From contig NZ_JALIGC010000039.1 in NCBI RefSeq assembly GCF_024764775.1, forward strand, positions 124,001 through 188,000: 64,000 bases of DNA, written 5' to 3'. Of this stretch, positions 42,155 to 51,800 are shown one piece after another. The stretch's first letter is position 1. The number at the start of each line of letters is the position of its first letter. Both the position numbers and the translations under genes were made by a program. The DNA is from Scandinavium manionii (GTDB lineage: Bacteria; Pseudomonadota; Gammaproteobacteria; Enterobacterales; Enterobacteriaceae). The notes beneath the pieces were generated by a model. It was not told where the DNA came from, made no database searches, and was given only the letters and a program-made list of their open reading frames with translations.

Positions 42155-43033
42155 ATGCGTTGGCAAGGTCGTCGCGAGAGCGATAATGTGGAAGACAGGC
42201 GAAACGATTCCGGCGGAATGTCCCCAATCGGCGGTCGTGGTGGTTTTCGTCTCCCGAGAGGCAAAGGCGGCATCATTCTGCTGATTGTCGTGGTGGTCGC
42301 GGGCTATTACGGCGTTGACCTTACCGGGATGCTCACCGGCCAGCCGATGGTTCAACAGCAATCAGCACAGCGTTCTATCAGCCCAAATGACGACGAAGCG
42401 GCCAAATTTACCTCCGTTATTCTCGCCACTACCGAAGACACCTGGGGACAGATTTTCCAGAAAATGGGCAATCAATATCAGCAGCCTAAACTGGTGATGT
42501 ACCGTGGTGCGACGCGTACCGGTTGCGGTACCGGTCAGTCAGTGATGGGGCCGTTTTACTGCCCGGCGGACAGCACTGTTTATATCGATCTCTCTTTCTA
42601 CGATGACATGAAAAACAAGCTCGGCGCTGATGGCGATTTTGCCCAGGGCTACGTGATAGCGCATGAAGTCGGGCACCACGTACAGAAACTGCTCGGCATC
42701 GAGCCGCAAGTGCGCCAGATGCAGCAGAATGCGTCCAAAGCTGAGGTAAACCGTTTGTCGGTGAAAATGGAATTGCAGGCAGACTGCTTCGCGGGTGTCT
42801 GGGGTCACAGCATGCAGCAGCAGGGCGTACTGGAAGCAGGAGATGTTCAGGAAGCGCTGAACGCTGCCGAAGCGATTGGCGATGATCGTCTGCAACAGCA
42901 AAGCCAGGGCCGGGTGGTACCGGACAGCTTCACTCACGGGACATCGCAGCAGCGCTATAGCTGGTTCAAACGCGGCTTTGACAGCGGCGATCCGGCCCAG
43001 TGCAACACCTTCGGTAAAACCGCGCTCAACTAA
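42155..43033 (+). CDS. ypfJ: YpfJ, zinc-metallopeptidase-like membrane protein
   Basis: 292 residues, slightly longer than E. coli YpfJ (287). Basic N-terminal 35 residues (MRWQGRRESDNVEDRR), one membrane span (GIILLIVVVVAGYYGVDL) and a large exposed domain. It carries VIAHEVGHHVQKLLG, an HExxH zinc motif, and ELQADCFAGVWGH with the third ligand. CNTFG closes the protein. Three bases before tmcA, so probably co-transcribed. Substrate unknown. Confidence 0.9.
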   Translation: MRWQGRRESDNVEDRRNDSGGMSPIGGRGGFRLPRGKGGIILLIVVVVAGYYGVDLTGMLTGQPMVQQQSAQRSISPNDDEAAKFTSVILATTEDTWGQIFQKMGNQYQQPKLVMYRGATRTGCGTGQSVMGPFYCPADSTVYIDLSFYDDMKNKLGADGDFAQGYVIAHEVGHHVQKLLGIEPQVRQMQQNASKAEVNRLSVKMELQADCFAGVWGHSMQQQGVLEAGDVQEALNAAEAIGDDRLQQQSQGRVVPDSFTHGTSQQRYSWFKRGFDSGDPAQCNTFGKTALN

Positions 43034-43036
43034 CGC

Positions 43037-45040
43037 ATGTCTGACATGGACGCCATTCTTGCGCAGTGCGCAAACATGAAAGCGCAAGGCATTCGCCGCC
43101 TGCTGGTCCTGAGCGGCGAGGCCGACTGGATCTACCAGCAGGCTTTGCGTCTGCGTGAACGGTTGGGCGGTGACGGGGTGTTTATCTCACCTCAGCTTCA
43201 ACCGGAACCTTACTGCGCGCCCTCGGCGCTGAAAACTCTGCTCGGGCGTGAGTTCGAACACGCCTTTTTTGATGCCCGCCGTGGTTTTGACGTCGCCGCT
43301 TTCGCGGCGCTGGCAGGCACGCTAAAAGCCGGAAGCTGGCTGGTGCTTCTTGTCCCAACACTCCAGCACTGGCCGACACTGACGGACGACGACTCCGTGC
43401 GCTGGAGCGACAGCTCCGAGCCCATCTCTACGCCGCATTTCGTCGGCCATTTTTGCCGCGTGTTGCAACGCGACGCAGAAGCACTGCTCTGGCAACAACA
43501 TCTCCCGTTTACACTGCCCGATTATCGCCCGCGCCCGCAATGGCATGCCGCGAATGGCGAACCGCAGGCTGAGCAGGCGGAGATCCTCACCGCGCTGAAA
43601 ACCTTGCCGCCGGGCGTAGCGGCAGTGACCGCCGAACGCGGTCGTGGGAAATCAGCCTTGGCTGGAATGCTGCTGAAAACGCTGCCCGCGCGCGCCGCCA
43701 TCGTAACGGCTCCTGCCAAATCGGCCACCGACGTGCTGGCGTATTTCGCCGGAGAACATTTCCGGTTTATGGCGCCTGATGCGCTGCTGGCCTTAGATGA
43801 ACAGGCACAATGGCTGATTGTCGATGAGGCTGCCGCCATTCCTGGCCCGCTGTTAGAGCGGCTGGTGAGCCATTATCCACATACATTGTTGACTACAACC
43901 GTGCAGGGCTACGAAGGCACCGGGCGTGGTTTTATGCTTAAGTTTTGCGCTCGTTTCCCGCATCTGGCCGCATTCACACTGAATCAGCCGGTGCGTTGGG
44001 CAAGTGGCTGTCCGCTGGAAGCCTTCATCATCGACGCACTGCTTTTTGATGATTCGCTTCCCGCGCTGCTCGCGCCAGACACCGTCCAGCTTCAACGCGT
44101 TGAACAAACGGCGTGGGAAAGTGAGTCGGAACAGCTTTCCGCCATGTACCGGCTGCTTTCTGCCGCGCATTATCGGACATCTCCCCTCGATTTACGCCGC
44201 ATGATGGATGCCCCCGGGCAGCATTTTATTGCCGCACGTGAAGGCGAAACGCTGACCGGTGCGCTGTGGCTGGTGGAGGAGGGCGGATTGAGCCCGGAAC
44301 TGAGTCAGGCGGTGTGGGCCGGTTTTCGTCGCCCGCGCGGTAATTTGGTGGCGCAATCACTGGCGGCACACGGCGGTAGCCCGCAGGCCGCAACGCTCAG
44401 GAGTCAGCGTATCAGTCGCATCGCCATTCATCCGCAACGGCAACGGCAGGGTATGGGCCAGCGGATGATTGCGGGCGTCATCGCGCAGATCAACAACTAC
44501 GATTATCTCTCTGTAAGCTTCGGTTTTACCGATGAACTTTGGCGCTTCTGGCAGCGCTGCGGTTTTCTGCTGGTGCGATTGGGTACGCATCGGGAAGCCA
44601 GCAGCGGTTGTTACACCGCGATGGCCATTTACCCGCTGAGTGCGGCAGGCCATCAGCTTGTAGAGCGTGAGCAGAGCCGCTTCGCACGCGATGCATACTG
44701 GCTGGCGCAATGGCGTGATGATGGTGGTCAGGCCGCAAATCAGCCGTCAGAGGCTATTCTTACAGATGATGACTGGCAGGAACTGGCCGGTTTTGCCTGG
44801 GCGCATCGTCCTTTAATGGCAGCGGTCGGTAGTCTTCAGCGCCTGCTCGCGGTGGCCACGCAACCCTTGCCTGCATTACGAAGCTCGTTGGCACAACAAA
44901 GCGACGCCACACCGGTTCAGAGTGGGCGCAAAGCGCTATTGGCGAAGCAGCGTCATGAGGCGGCAGATGCGCTGAAATGTCTCGACGTGCATCGCAGTGA
45001 GATGCTGGCGGAACAGGTGAAAAACCTGCAGTTTTTTTAA
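43037..45040 (+). CDS. tmcA: tRNA(Met) cytidine acetyltransferase
   Basis: Forms N4-acetylcytidine at the wobble base of elongator tRNA-Met using acetyl-CoA and ATP/GTP. 667 residues. N-terminal DUF1726, then an RNA-helicase-like ATPase (Walker A ERGRGKSALAG near residue 200; WLIVDEAAAIP Walker B), GNAT acetyltransferase (RISRIAIHPQRQRQGMGQRM near 455-474) and a C-terminal tRNA-binding region. Start ATG three bases after ypfJ. N-terminal and C-terminal ends are more diverged from E. coli than the core. Confidence 0.94.
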   Translation: MSDMDAILAQCANMKAQGIRRLLVLSGEADWIYQQALRLRERLGGDGVFISPQLQPEPYCAPSALKTLLGREFEHAFFDARRGFDVAAFAALAGTLKAGSWLVLLVPTLQHWPTLTDDDSVRWSDSSEPISTPHFVGHFCRVLQRDAEALLWQQHLPFTLPDYRPRPQWHAANGEPQAEQAEILTALKTLPPGVAAVTAERGRGKSALAGMLLKTLPARAAIVTAPAKSATDVLAYFAGEHFRFMAPDALLALDEQAQWLIVDEAAAIPGPLLERLVSHYPHTLLTTTVQGYEGTGRGFMLKFCARFPHLAAFTLNQPVRWASGCPLEAFIIDALLFDDSLPALLAPDTVQLQRVEQTAWESESEQLSAMYRLLSAAHYRTSPLDLRRMMDAPGQHFIAAREGETLTGALWLVEEGGLSPELSQAVWAGFRRPRGNLVAQSLAAHGGSPQAATLRSQRISRIAIHPQRQRQGMGQRMIAGVIAQINNYDYLSVSFGFTDELWRFWQRCGFLLVRLGTHREASSGCYTAMAIYPLSAAGHQLVEREQSRFARDAYWLAQWRDDGGQAANQPSEAILTDDDWQELAGFAWAHRPLMAAVGSLQRLLAVATQPLPALRSSLAQQSDATPVQSGRKALLAKQRHEAADALKCLDVHRSEMLAEQVKNLQFF

Positions 45041-45118
45041 CAAACTCATTCAGTTAAATGTCATGGTCATTCACGCCCAACGGCGTAGACTCCCCAGCAA
45101 CAGACCAAGGAGAAAGCC

Positions 45119-45814
45119 ATGAAACATGACCATTTTGTTGTGCAAAGTCCATCAGCCCCAGCCAAACAGCTGCTGCTGTTGTTTCATGGCGTGGGCGATA
45201 ATCCGGTATCGATGGGGCAGATTGGCCGCTGGTTTGCGCCGCTGTTTCCAGACGCACTGATTGTCAGCGTCGGTGGCGTTGAGCCTTGTGGCCCAAACGG
45301 TCGCCAGTGGTTTTCCGTACAGGGCGTGACGGAAGAAAACCGTCAGCAGCGCATTGATGCCATTATGCCGACCTTCATCGACATTGTGCGCCACTGGCAG
45401 AAAGAGAGCGGCGTTGGCCCGCTGGCCACGGCGCTGATCGGTTTCTCCCAGGGCACGATAATGTCGCTCGAAAGCACCAAAGCTGCACCGGGTCTGGCAT
45501 CACGCGTCATCGCTTTCAACGGACGATTTGCCACGCTGCCGACCAGCGCCAGCACCGCGACCACAGTGCATTTGATTCACGGCGGTGAAGACAGGGTAAT
45601 TGATTTGGCCCATGCGGTGGCGGCTCAGGAAGCCTTGATTGAAGCGGGTGGGGACGTCACACTGGATATTGTGGACGACCTGGGGCACGCCATTGACGAT
45701 CGCAGCATCCAGTTTGCGCTTGATCATCTGCGCTACACTGTGCCGAAACACTATTTTGACGAAGCGCTCAGCGGCGGTAAACCGCAGGACGACGACATCA
45801 TCGAATTGCTGTAA
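45119..45814 (+). CDS. ypfH: esterase YpfH (alpha/beta hydrolase)
   Basis: 231-residue carboxylesterase/phospholipase-type hydrolase. LLFHGVGDNP (oxyanion hole region, residues 20-29), nucleophile Ser in ALIGFSQGTIMSLES, catalytic Asp in HGGEDRVID and His in DDLGHAID. Start ATG follows AAGGAGAAAGCC. E. coli YpfH acts on short-chain esters in vitro; natural substrate is unknown. Confidence 0.92.
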   Translation: MKHDHFVVQSPSAPAKQLLLLFHGVGDNPVSMGQIGRWFAPLFPDALIVSVGGVEPCGPNGRQWFSVQGVTEENRQQRIDAIMPTFIDIVRHWQKESGVGPLATALIGFSQGTIMSLESTKAAPGLASRVIAFNGRFATLPTSASTATTVHLIHGGEDRVIDLAHAVAAQEALIEAGGDVTLDIVDDLGHAIDDRSIQFALDHLRYTVPKHYFDEALSGGKPQDDDIIELL

Positions 45815-46147
45815 TCTCCGCGCTTAAGCCCTTGATGCTCCAGTGTATAACTGGAGCGCATCCCTCTGTTTTGAACCTGAAATGAGCAGCCATACAGCCA
45901 TCTGGCTATTTAAGCGGTTAAAATAAAAAGACATAAAAGTTGCTATATTAATTTCCCTGTGTCTTAATGGCGTCCTTGGTTTGGAACACAGACCTTATGA
46001 AAGCAGTTTTAGTAAAGCAGTCCTCAGTTCAGGTGTTATCAATAGATATTGCCCTTCATGAGCCGCCTCCTAAGTGCTAAGTAAGTAGCTCTCTCATTAC
46101 AGGCCATCATCGCCGCATTTAGTGGCTCAATAATTAAGGAAATATCT
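45815..46147 (+). promoter_or_regulatory. promoter and long cold-shock leader of the csp gene
   Basis: 333-base gap, AT-rich. Extended -10 TGCTATATT at 45941-45949. Further on, GGAACACAGACC (45983-45994) followed by TTATGAAAGCAGT resembles the cspA cold box and the bases after it, which read ACGTACAGACC and then TTAAAGCAGT in E. coli. About 150 bases then run to the ATG, the length of cspA-type leaders that refold with temperature. TAAGGAAATATCT precedes the ATG as ribosome site. Confidence 0.65.
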
Positions 46148-46360
46148 ATGTCTAATAAAATGACTGGTTTAGTAAAATGGTTCAACGCTGATAAAGGTTT
46201 CGGCTTCATCACTCCTGACGACGGCAGCAAAGATGTATTCGTACATTTCTCTGCAATCCAGAGCGATAACTTCAAAACTCTTGATGAAGGCCAGAAAGTA
46301 TCCTTCACCATCGAGAACGGCGCTAAAGGCCCAGCAGCTGGTAACGTTTCCCCGCTGTAA
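46148..46360 (+). CDS. CspA-family cold-shock protein
   Basis: 70-residue single cold-shock domain, RNA chaperone. KGFGFI (residues 16-21, RNP1) and VFVHF (30-34, RNP2) present, with the aromatic WFN before RNP1. N-terminal MSNKMTG resembles CspG/CspB and the C-terminal AKGPAAGNVSPL resembles CspA. It has a CspA-type long leader and its own terminator. E. coli K-12 has no csp gene between ypfH and ypfN, so this is an additional paralogue. Confidence 0.93.
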   Translation: MSNKMTGLVKWFNADKGFGFITPDDGSKDVFVHFSAIQSDNFKTLDEGQKVSFTIENGAKGPAAGNVSPL

Positions 46361-46442
46361 GTCTTGCTGATTATCAGTAGCCATTACAACAGCGATGAAG
46401 ACAATTGTCTGAGCAGTTAATTAAGAGCTACTGATAAAGAAT

Positions 46443-46466
46443 AAACCCGCCGAGTGCGGGTTTTTT
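46443..46466 (+). terminator. csp terminator
   Basis: Stem AAACCCGC (46443-46450) and GCGGGTTT (46456-46463), loop CGAGT, followed by TTT. Confidence 0.9.
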
Positions 46467-46518
46467 ATTGCCTGAATTTCGGGTAGTAATTTGCATGTCT
46501 GGCGGGTCTGCAGGGATT

Positions 46519-46550
46519 GTAGGCCTGCTAAGCGCAGCGCCAGCAGGCAC
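46519..46550. repeat. REP-like element
   Basis: GTAGGCCTGCTAAGC core and CGCCAGCAGGCAC arm; arms pair as GCCTGCT/AGCAGGC. Between the csp gene and convergent ypfN. Confidence 0.7.
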
Positions 46551-46564
46551 AATATCCAGCTCAA

Positions 46565-46587
46565 TAAAAAAGCGCCCATCGGGCGCT
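46565..46587 (-). terminator. ypfN/dapE operon terminator
   Basis: Minus strand: AGCGCCC-GAT-GGGCGCT (stem arms at plus 46587-46581 and 46577-46571) followed by TTTTTT. Lies nine bases after the ypfN stop. Confidence 0.88.
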
Positions 46588-46595
46588 TTTCTTGT

Positions 46596-46787
46596 TTAAG
46601 GTTTTTTCTTCGGCCACTCATCATCGTCGTCCCACTTATCGTTGAAATCACGATGCGGGGGAAGGTCCGGCTTGTTCGCCATATACTTCTTCGGGTCGAC
46701 GCGCTTGAGATCTTTGATGACGTTAAGAATCACGCCCAACAAAAACACCAGCACCAGGATCCACCAATATTTAGCCAGCCAGTCCAT
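46596..46787 (-). CDS. ypfN: YpfN small membrane protein (UPF0370)
   Basis: 63 residues: one N-terminal span (YWWILVLVFLLGVILNVI) and a charged cytoplasmic tail ending DKWDDDDEWPKKKP, matching E. coli YpfN. Same strand as dapE, which ends 27 bases upstream. Function unknown. Confidence 0.9.
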   Translation of the reverse strand: MDWLAKYWWILVLVFLLGVILNVIKDLKRVDPKKYMANKPDLPPHRDFNDKWDDDDEWPKKKP

Positions 46788-46813
46788 GCCTGATACCTCT
46801 TTGAGTAATGCCG

Positions 46814-47941
46814 CTACGCGACAAGTTGTTCCATGATCCGCTGATACATTCGGGCGAGAAGCTGCAGGTCGGCGGCGTTAACGCATTCATTGATTTTATG
46901 AATGGTGGCATTTACCGGCCCCAGCTCCACGACCTGAGCGCCCATCCGGGCGATAAAGCGTCCGTCTGAGGTACCGCCTGTGGTCAGCAGCTGTGGTTTA
47001 ATTTCATTATAGTGCTCAATGGCGTTCACTACCGCATCGACCAACTTTCCGCGACCGGTGAGGAACGGCTGCCCGGAGAGCCACCAGTCCACGCTGTAGC
47101 GCAGTTGGTGTTTTTCCAGCAGAGCGATAACGCGCTCTTTGATCATCGTGTCGGTCAGTTCGGTGCTGAAGCGAAAATTGAACTGCACCACCAGATCGCC
47201 AGGGATCACGTTATTGCTGCCGGTTCCGGCATTAATATTCGCAATCTGCATGCTGGTCTGTGGGAAGTATTCGTTGCCCTGATCCCACTCGATCTGCACC
47301 AGCTCATTGAGCATCGGTGCTGCGCGATGGACCGGGTTATCGGCCAGATGCGGATACGCCACGTGACCCTGTACGCCATGAATGGTCAGGTTGCAGGTGA
47401 GCGAGCCGCGACGGCCATTTTTTACCACGTCGCCCACGACTTCGGTACTGGATGGTTCGCCGACCAGACAGTAATCGAGACGTTCGTTACGCGCCATCAG
47501 CGCTTCAACCACTTTGACGGTACCGTGCGTTGCGCTGGCTTCCTCATCGGACGTTATCAGGAACGCCAGACGACCTTTGTGGTTCGGATGCTGGGCGACA
47601 AAACGCTCGGCAGCGACAACCATCGCCGCGAGCGAGCCTTTCATATCAGCCGCACCGCGACCGAACAGCATTCCGTCACGGATAGTCGGCTCGAACGGTG
47701 GATTAATCCAGCGATCGGCATCGCCCGCAGGCACCACGTCGGTGTGACCAGCAAAGGCGAGGGTTTCACCTTTCCCGCGCCACGCCCAGAAGTTCTGCGT
47801 GTCGCCGAAGTCCATCGCTTCAACGGTAAAACCAATCGCGCGCAGGCGCTCAATCATCAGCGCCTGGCAACCCGCATCATCGGGGCTAAGGGAAGGGCGG
47901 CGAATAAGCTGCTGAGCCAGCTCAATGACCGGGCATGACAT
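46814..47941 (-). CDS. dapE: succinyl-diaminopimelate desuccinylase
   Basis: M20-family two-zinc enzyme that releases LL-diaminopimelate and succinate, essential for lysine and murein. 375 residues as in E. coli. AGHTDVVPAGD supplies His67 and the catalytic Asp, GRGAADMKGSLA the bridging Asp, TSDEEASATHGT the catalytic Glu pair, and the final His lies in GPVNATIHKINE. yffB lies three bases upstream in the same operon. Confidence 0.96.
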   Translation of the reverse strand: MSCPVIELAQQLIRRPSLSPDDAGCQALMIERLRAIGFTVEAMDFGDTQNFWAWRGKGETLAFAGHTDVVPAGDADRWINPPFEPTIRDGMLFGRGAADMKGSLAAMVVAAERFVAQHPNHKGRLAFLITSDEEASATHGTVKVVEALMARNERLDYCLVGEPSSTEVVGDVVKNGRRGSLTCNLTIHGVQGHVAYPHLADNPVHRAAPMLNELVQIEWDQGNEYFPQTSMQIANINAGTGSNNVIPGDLVVQFNFRFSTELTDTMIKERVIALLEKHQLRYSVDWWLSGQPFLTGRGKLVDAVVNAIEHYNEIKPQLLTTGGTSDGRFIARMGAQVVELGPVNATIHKINECVNAADLQLLARMYQRIMEQLVA

Positions 47942-47944
47942 ACA

Positions 47945-48298
47945 CTACACCTCGTTATACGTCTGGTAACTGGAATCACTAAAACCCAGCAGCATAGGCT
48001 GACCGGGCGCGCAGAGCAATGGGCGTTTGATGATTGCTGGCATTTCCAGCATCAACGCGGCGGCAGAATCCGCATTTGTGATACTGGCGCGAACAGATTC
48101 ATCCAGCTTGCGCCAGGTGGTGCCACGGGTATTCAGCAGCGCTTCCCAGCCCAGTTCGGCGATAAATTTGTCGAGTAACGCGCGGTCAAGACCGTCCGCC
48201 CGGTAGTCGTGAAAACGGTATTCGAGCTGGTGGTCATCCAGCCAACGGCGTGCCTTCTTGATAGTGTCGCAGTTTTTTATCCCGTACATCGTTATCAT
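47945..48298 (-). CDS. yffB: ArsC-family protein YffB (Spx/MgsR-like)
   Basis: 117 residues with a thioredoxin-like fold. The start is set at the ATG (48298) seven bases after AAGGA; a longer in-frame start at 48370 is not supported. YGIKNCDTIKKARRWL holds a single conserved Cys, and TRGTTWRKLDE and IKRPLLCAPGQPMLLGF are the family blocks. Arrangement yffB-dapE-ypfN is the E. coli one. Role unknown; not proven to reduce arsenate. Confidence 0.9.
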   Translation of the reverse strand: MITMYGIKNCDTIKKARRWLDDHQLEYRFHDYRADGLDRALLDKFIAELGWEALLNTRGTTWRKLDESVRASITNADSAAALMLEMPAIIKRPLLCAPGQPMLLGFSDSSYQTYNEV

Positions 48299-48651
48299 GT
48301 TTAATCCTTTTGCGTTGAAACAGGTAAATCGCTCAGATTTTTCGAATAATGAAAATCGGTTGTGGATCATACGTGAAATATTTATACGACCCTACTTATC
48401 CCTAAGCTAAATATCAACCCGGAATAATTGAATAGATTTTCACCGGAAGCGCATAATATTGTGAAATCATGCGGAAGTCGTGTTGTTTCAAAATATTGCA
48501 GTAAGTCACATTAAATAAATGGGTATCAGTCATAGTATTGTTAAGCCCCGTAATACGGAGGCTTAGGGCAGTTATCGCAGCGATGGGGTATCCCATCTTC
48601 ACAACTCCAGGCTATTTTCGTACACTAACGATAATAATAAGAGAGGTTGTT
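48299..48651. other. 353-base gap between yffB and ypfM
   Basis: AT-rich. Contains an imperfect hairpin AAGCC-CCGT...ACGG-A-GGCTT (48544-48565) without a T-run. Nothing recognisable as a gene; presumably holds the promoters of yffB and ypfM. Confidence 0.4.
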
Positions 48652-48711
48652 ATGATCGAACATGAACTGGGAAACTGGAAAGATTTTATCGAAGATATGC
48701 TTCGTAAATAA
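48652..48711 (+). CDS. ypfM: YpfM, 19-residue small protein
   Basis: Reads MIEHELGNWKDFIEDMLRK and stop, nearly identical to the 19-residue YpfM shown to be made in E. coli. ATG preceded by AGAGAGG at a suitable distance, and followed after 59 bases by an intrinsic terminator, so it looks like its own transcription unit. Amphipathic helix; function unknown. Confidence 0.88.
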   Translation: MIEHELGNWKDFIEDMLRK

Positions 48712-48770
48712 TTCCGTTGTGGGTAATGCGCTAACTGTTTGTCCGTTGTGCCACACCGCAGAAATGATAA

Positions 48771-48800
48771 AAAAGGCGACCCGATACGGTCGCCTTTTTT
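48771..48800. terminator. bidirectional terminator between ypfM and acrD
   Basis: Stem GGCGACC (48775-48781) and GGTCGCC (48788-48794), with A-run before and T-run after, so it works for both the plus-strand ypfM and the minus-strand acrD. Confidence 0.9.
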
Positions 48801-48814
48801 GTGGGTTGTTCAGT

Positions 48815-51800
48815 TTATTGCGGCTTCTCTTTCAGCGGGAAGCGGCGACGCACCAGCACGAAGAACAGCGGTACAAAGAAGATGGCCAGTATGGTTGCGG
48901 AGATCATCCCGCCCATCACGCCAGTACCGACCGCGTGCTGGCTACCAGAGCCTGCGCCAGTGCTGGTTGCCATCGGCAGTACGCCAAAGATGAAGGCCAG
49001 CGAGGTCATCAGAATGGGGCGCAGACGCTGGCGACAGGCATGCAGCGTGGCTTCCAGCAAATCCTGCCCTTTCTCATTCATCTCGTTGGCAAACTCGACG
49101 ATAAGAATGGCGTTCTTCGCCGACAGCCCGATAACCGTCAACAGGCCGACCTGGAAGTACACGTCGTTTTCAAGCCCGCGCATCCAGGTAGCGAGTAGCG
49201 CGCCGATCACCCCGAGCGGCACCACCAGCATTACCGAGAACGGCACCGACCAGCTCTCATACAGCGCCGCCAGACACAGGAACACCACCAGCAGCGAAAT
49301 CGCATACAGGGCAGGGGCCTGCGCACCGGAGAGACGCTCCTGATAGGACATTGCCGTCCACTCCAGGCCAAAGCCCGTCGGAAGCTGACTCACCAGTTTT
49401 TCCATCACGTCCATCGCGGTACCGGTACTGACACCCGGTGCGGCTTCACCGACGATTTCCAGCGCGGAATAACCGTTGTAACGCTCCAGGCGCGGAGAGC
49501 CTGTTTCCCAGCGCGAGGTGGCGAAGGCCGAGAACGGCACCATGCCGCCCTCGCTGTTGCGCACATACCAGTAATTAATGTCGTCCGGCAACATACGATA
49601 CGGTGCGGCGGACTGGACGTACACCTTCTTGGTACGGCCACGGTCCATAAAGTCGTTGACGTAATCTGACCCCCACGCGGTTTGCATGGTGTCGTTAATG
49701 TCATCTATCGACACTCCAAGCGCCTGCGCTTTACGCTGATCGATATCGATTTGCAGCTGCGGGCTGTCGTCGAGACCGTTGTGGCGCACGCGGGTTAAGT
49801 CCGGTTCATTACTGGCTAAATCCAGCAGCTTATCGCGCGCCGCCATCAAGGCATCATGCCCGAGGCCTGCGTGGTCCTGAAGCTCCATATCGAAGCCCGC
49901 CGAGCTGCCGAGACCGCTGATTGCCGCCGGGCTGTTGGCAAACACCCGTGCTTCGTTAATTTTATTAAACGCTTTAGTGGCACGTTCGATAATGGCAAAC
50001 GAGGTGCCGGTTTTGGTGTCACGATCGTCCCAGTCTTTCAGACGGATAAACATACGCGCGACGTTCTGCCCGTTGCCGCCCGGGCCGGAACCAATGGTGG
50101 CAAAAATCGACGCGATGTTGGTCTGCTCATTTTTGAAGAAGTAATCTTCAACCTTTTCCACTACTTTCAGCGTCTGCTGCTGCGTGGAGCCGCTTGGCAA
50201 CTGGATGGAAGTCAGGAACATGCCGCGGTCTTCCTGCGGCAGGAAGGAGGTCGGGAGTTTGAGGAACAGGAACACCATGCCGCCGAGCAGCAGCACGTAA
50301 ATCAGGATCCAGCGCAGGCTGCGGTGCAGAATTTTGCCGACGCGAGTTTCATAGCGCTGTGCGCTCTTATCGAACATCCGGTTAAACCAGCCGAAGAAGC
50401 CCCTTTGCCCGTGATGTTCGCCTTTGTGCAGCGGTTTGAGCAGCGTGGCGCATAGGGCCGGGGTGAGGATCATCGCTACCAGCACCGACAGCACCATCGC
50501 CGATACAATCGTTATCGAGAACTGACGATAAATCGCGCCGGTGGTCCCGCCGAAGAAGGCCATCGGGATAAACACCGCCGACAGCACCATCGCGATGCCG
50601 ACCAGCGCACCCTGAATTTGTCCCATCGATTTTCGCGTCGCTTCCCGGGGCGAAAGCCCTTCGGAGCTCATGATTCGTTCGACGTTTTCCACCACCACGA
50701 TGGCGTCATCCACCAGCAGGCCGATGGCCAACACCATGGCGAACATCGTTAGCGTGTTTATCGAATAGCCAAACGAGTACAGGATAGCGAAGGTTCCCAT
50801 CAGGACGACGGGCACGGCAATGGTCGGAATAAGCGTGGCACGGAAGTTTTGCAGGAACAGGTACATCACCAGGAACACCAGGGCGATCGCTTCCAGCAGC
50901 GTTTTCACGACATCGTGAATTGAGGCTTTAACGAACGACGTGGTCTCGTAGGCAATCTTATATTCCAGCCCGTGCGGGAAGTAGTGCGACAGCTCATCGA
51001 GGCGAGCCAGCGTGGCTTCGGCGGTCTGCATTTCGTTGGCGCCGGATGCCAGCTGAATACCTAAACCGGACGCCGGTTTGCGGTTGTAGCGGCTCAGATA
51101 ATCGTAGTTTTCCGCGCCGAGTTCGACTTTCGCCACGTCGCCAAGGGTGACCAGCGAGCCATCTTTATTGACCCGTAACGTGATATCGCGGAACTGCTGC
51201 GGTGTTTGCAACAGCGATTGGGCATTAACCGTCGCGTTCAGGGCCTGCTTATCGACCGACGGTGTACCGCCTAACTGGCCGACCGCCACCTGGGCGTTCT
51301 GCGAACTGACCGCGTCGGTCACATCCTGAGTCGTCAACTGGTAGCTGTTGAGCTTCGCCGGATCAAGCCAGATGCGCATGGAATACTGTGAGCCATAGGC
51401 AGAAATGTTCCCCACACCGTTCACACGGCTTAGAGGCTCCTGAACGTTACTGGCGACATAGTCGGCGATATCCTGTTTATCCATGCTGCCGTCCGTCGAG
51501 ACGAAGGCGATGGTCAGAATGTTAGTATCCCCGGTTTTACGCACGGTCACGCCCTGATCCTGCACCGCCTGCGGCAGTTTTTTCAGCGCCGACTGCAGCT
51601 GGTTTTGCACCTGCTGCATCGCTTCGTTCGGATCGGTTCCGGCGGTAAATGTGATGGTGACGGTCGCTTGCCCGGCAGCACTGCTCTGGGAGGACATGTA
51701 CATCATGTTGTCGAGCCCGGTCATGTTCTGCTCGATAACCTGGGTGACAGTATTCTCCAGGGTTTGCGCTGATGCTCCCGGATAGTTGGCGGTGATACGC

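Noticed and set aside
48414..48602. 62-codon minus-strand frame in the yffB-ypfM gap
   Set aside because: Codon use and composition look random, no good ribosome site, and I recognise no relative.
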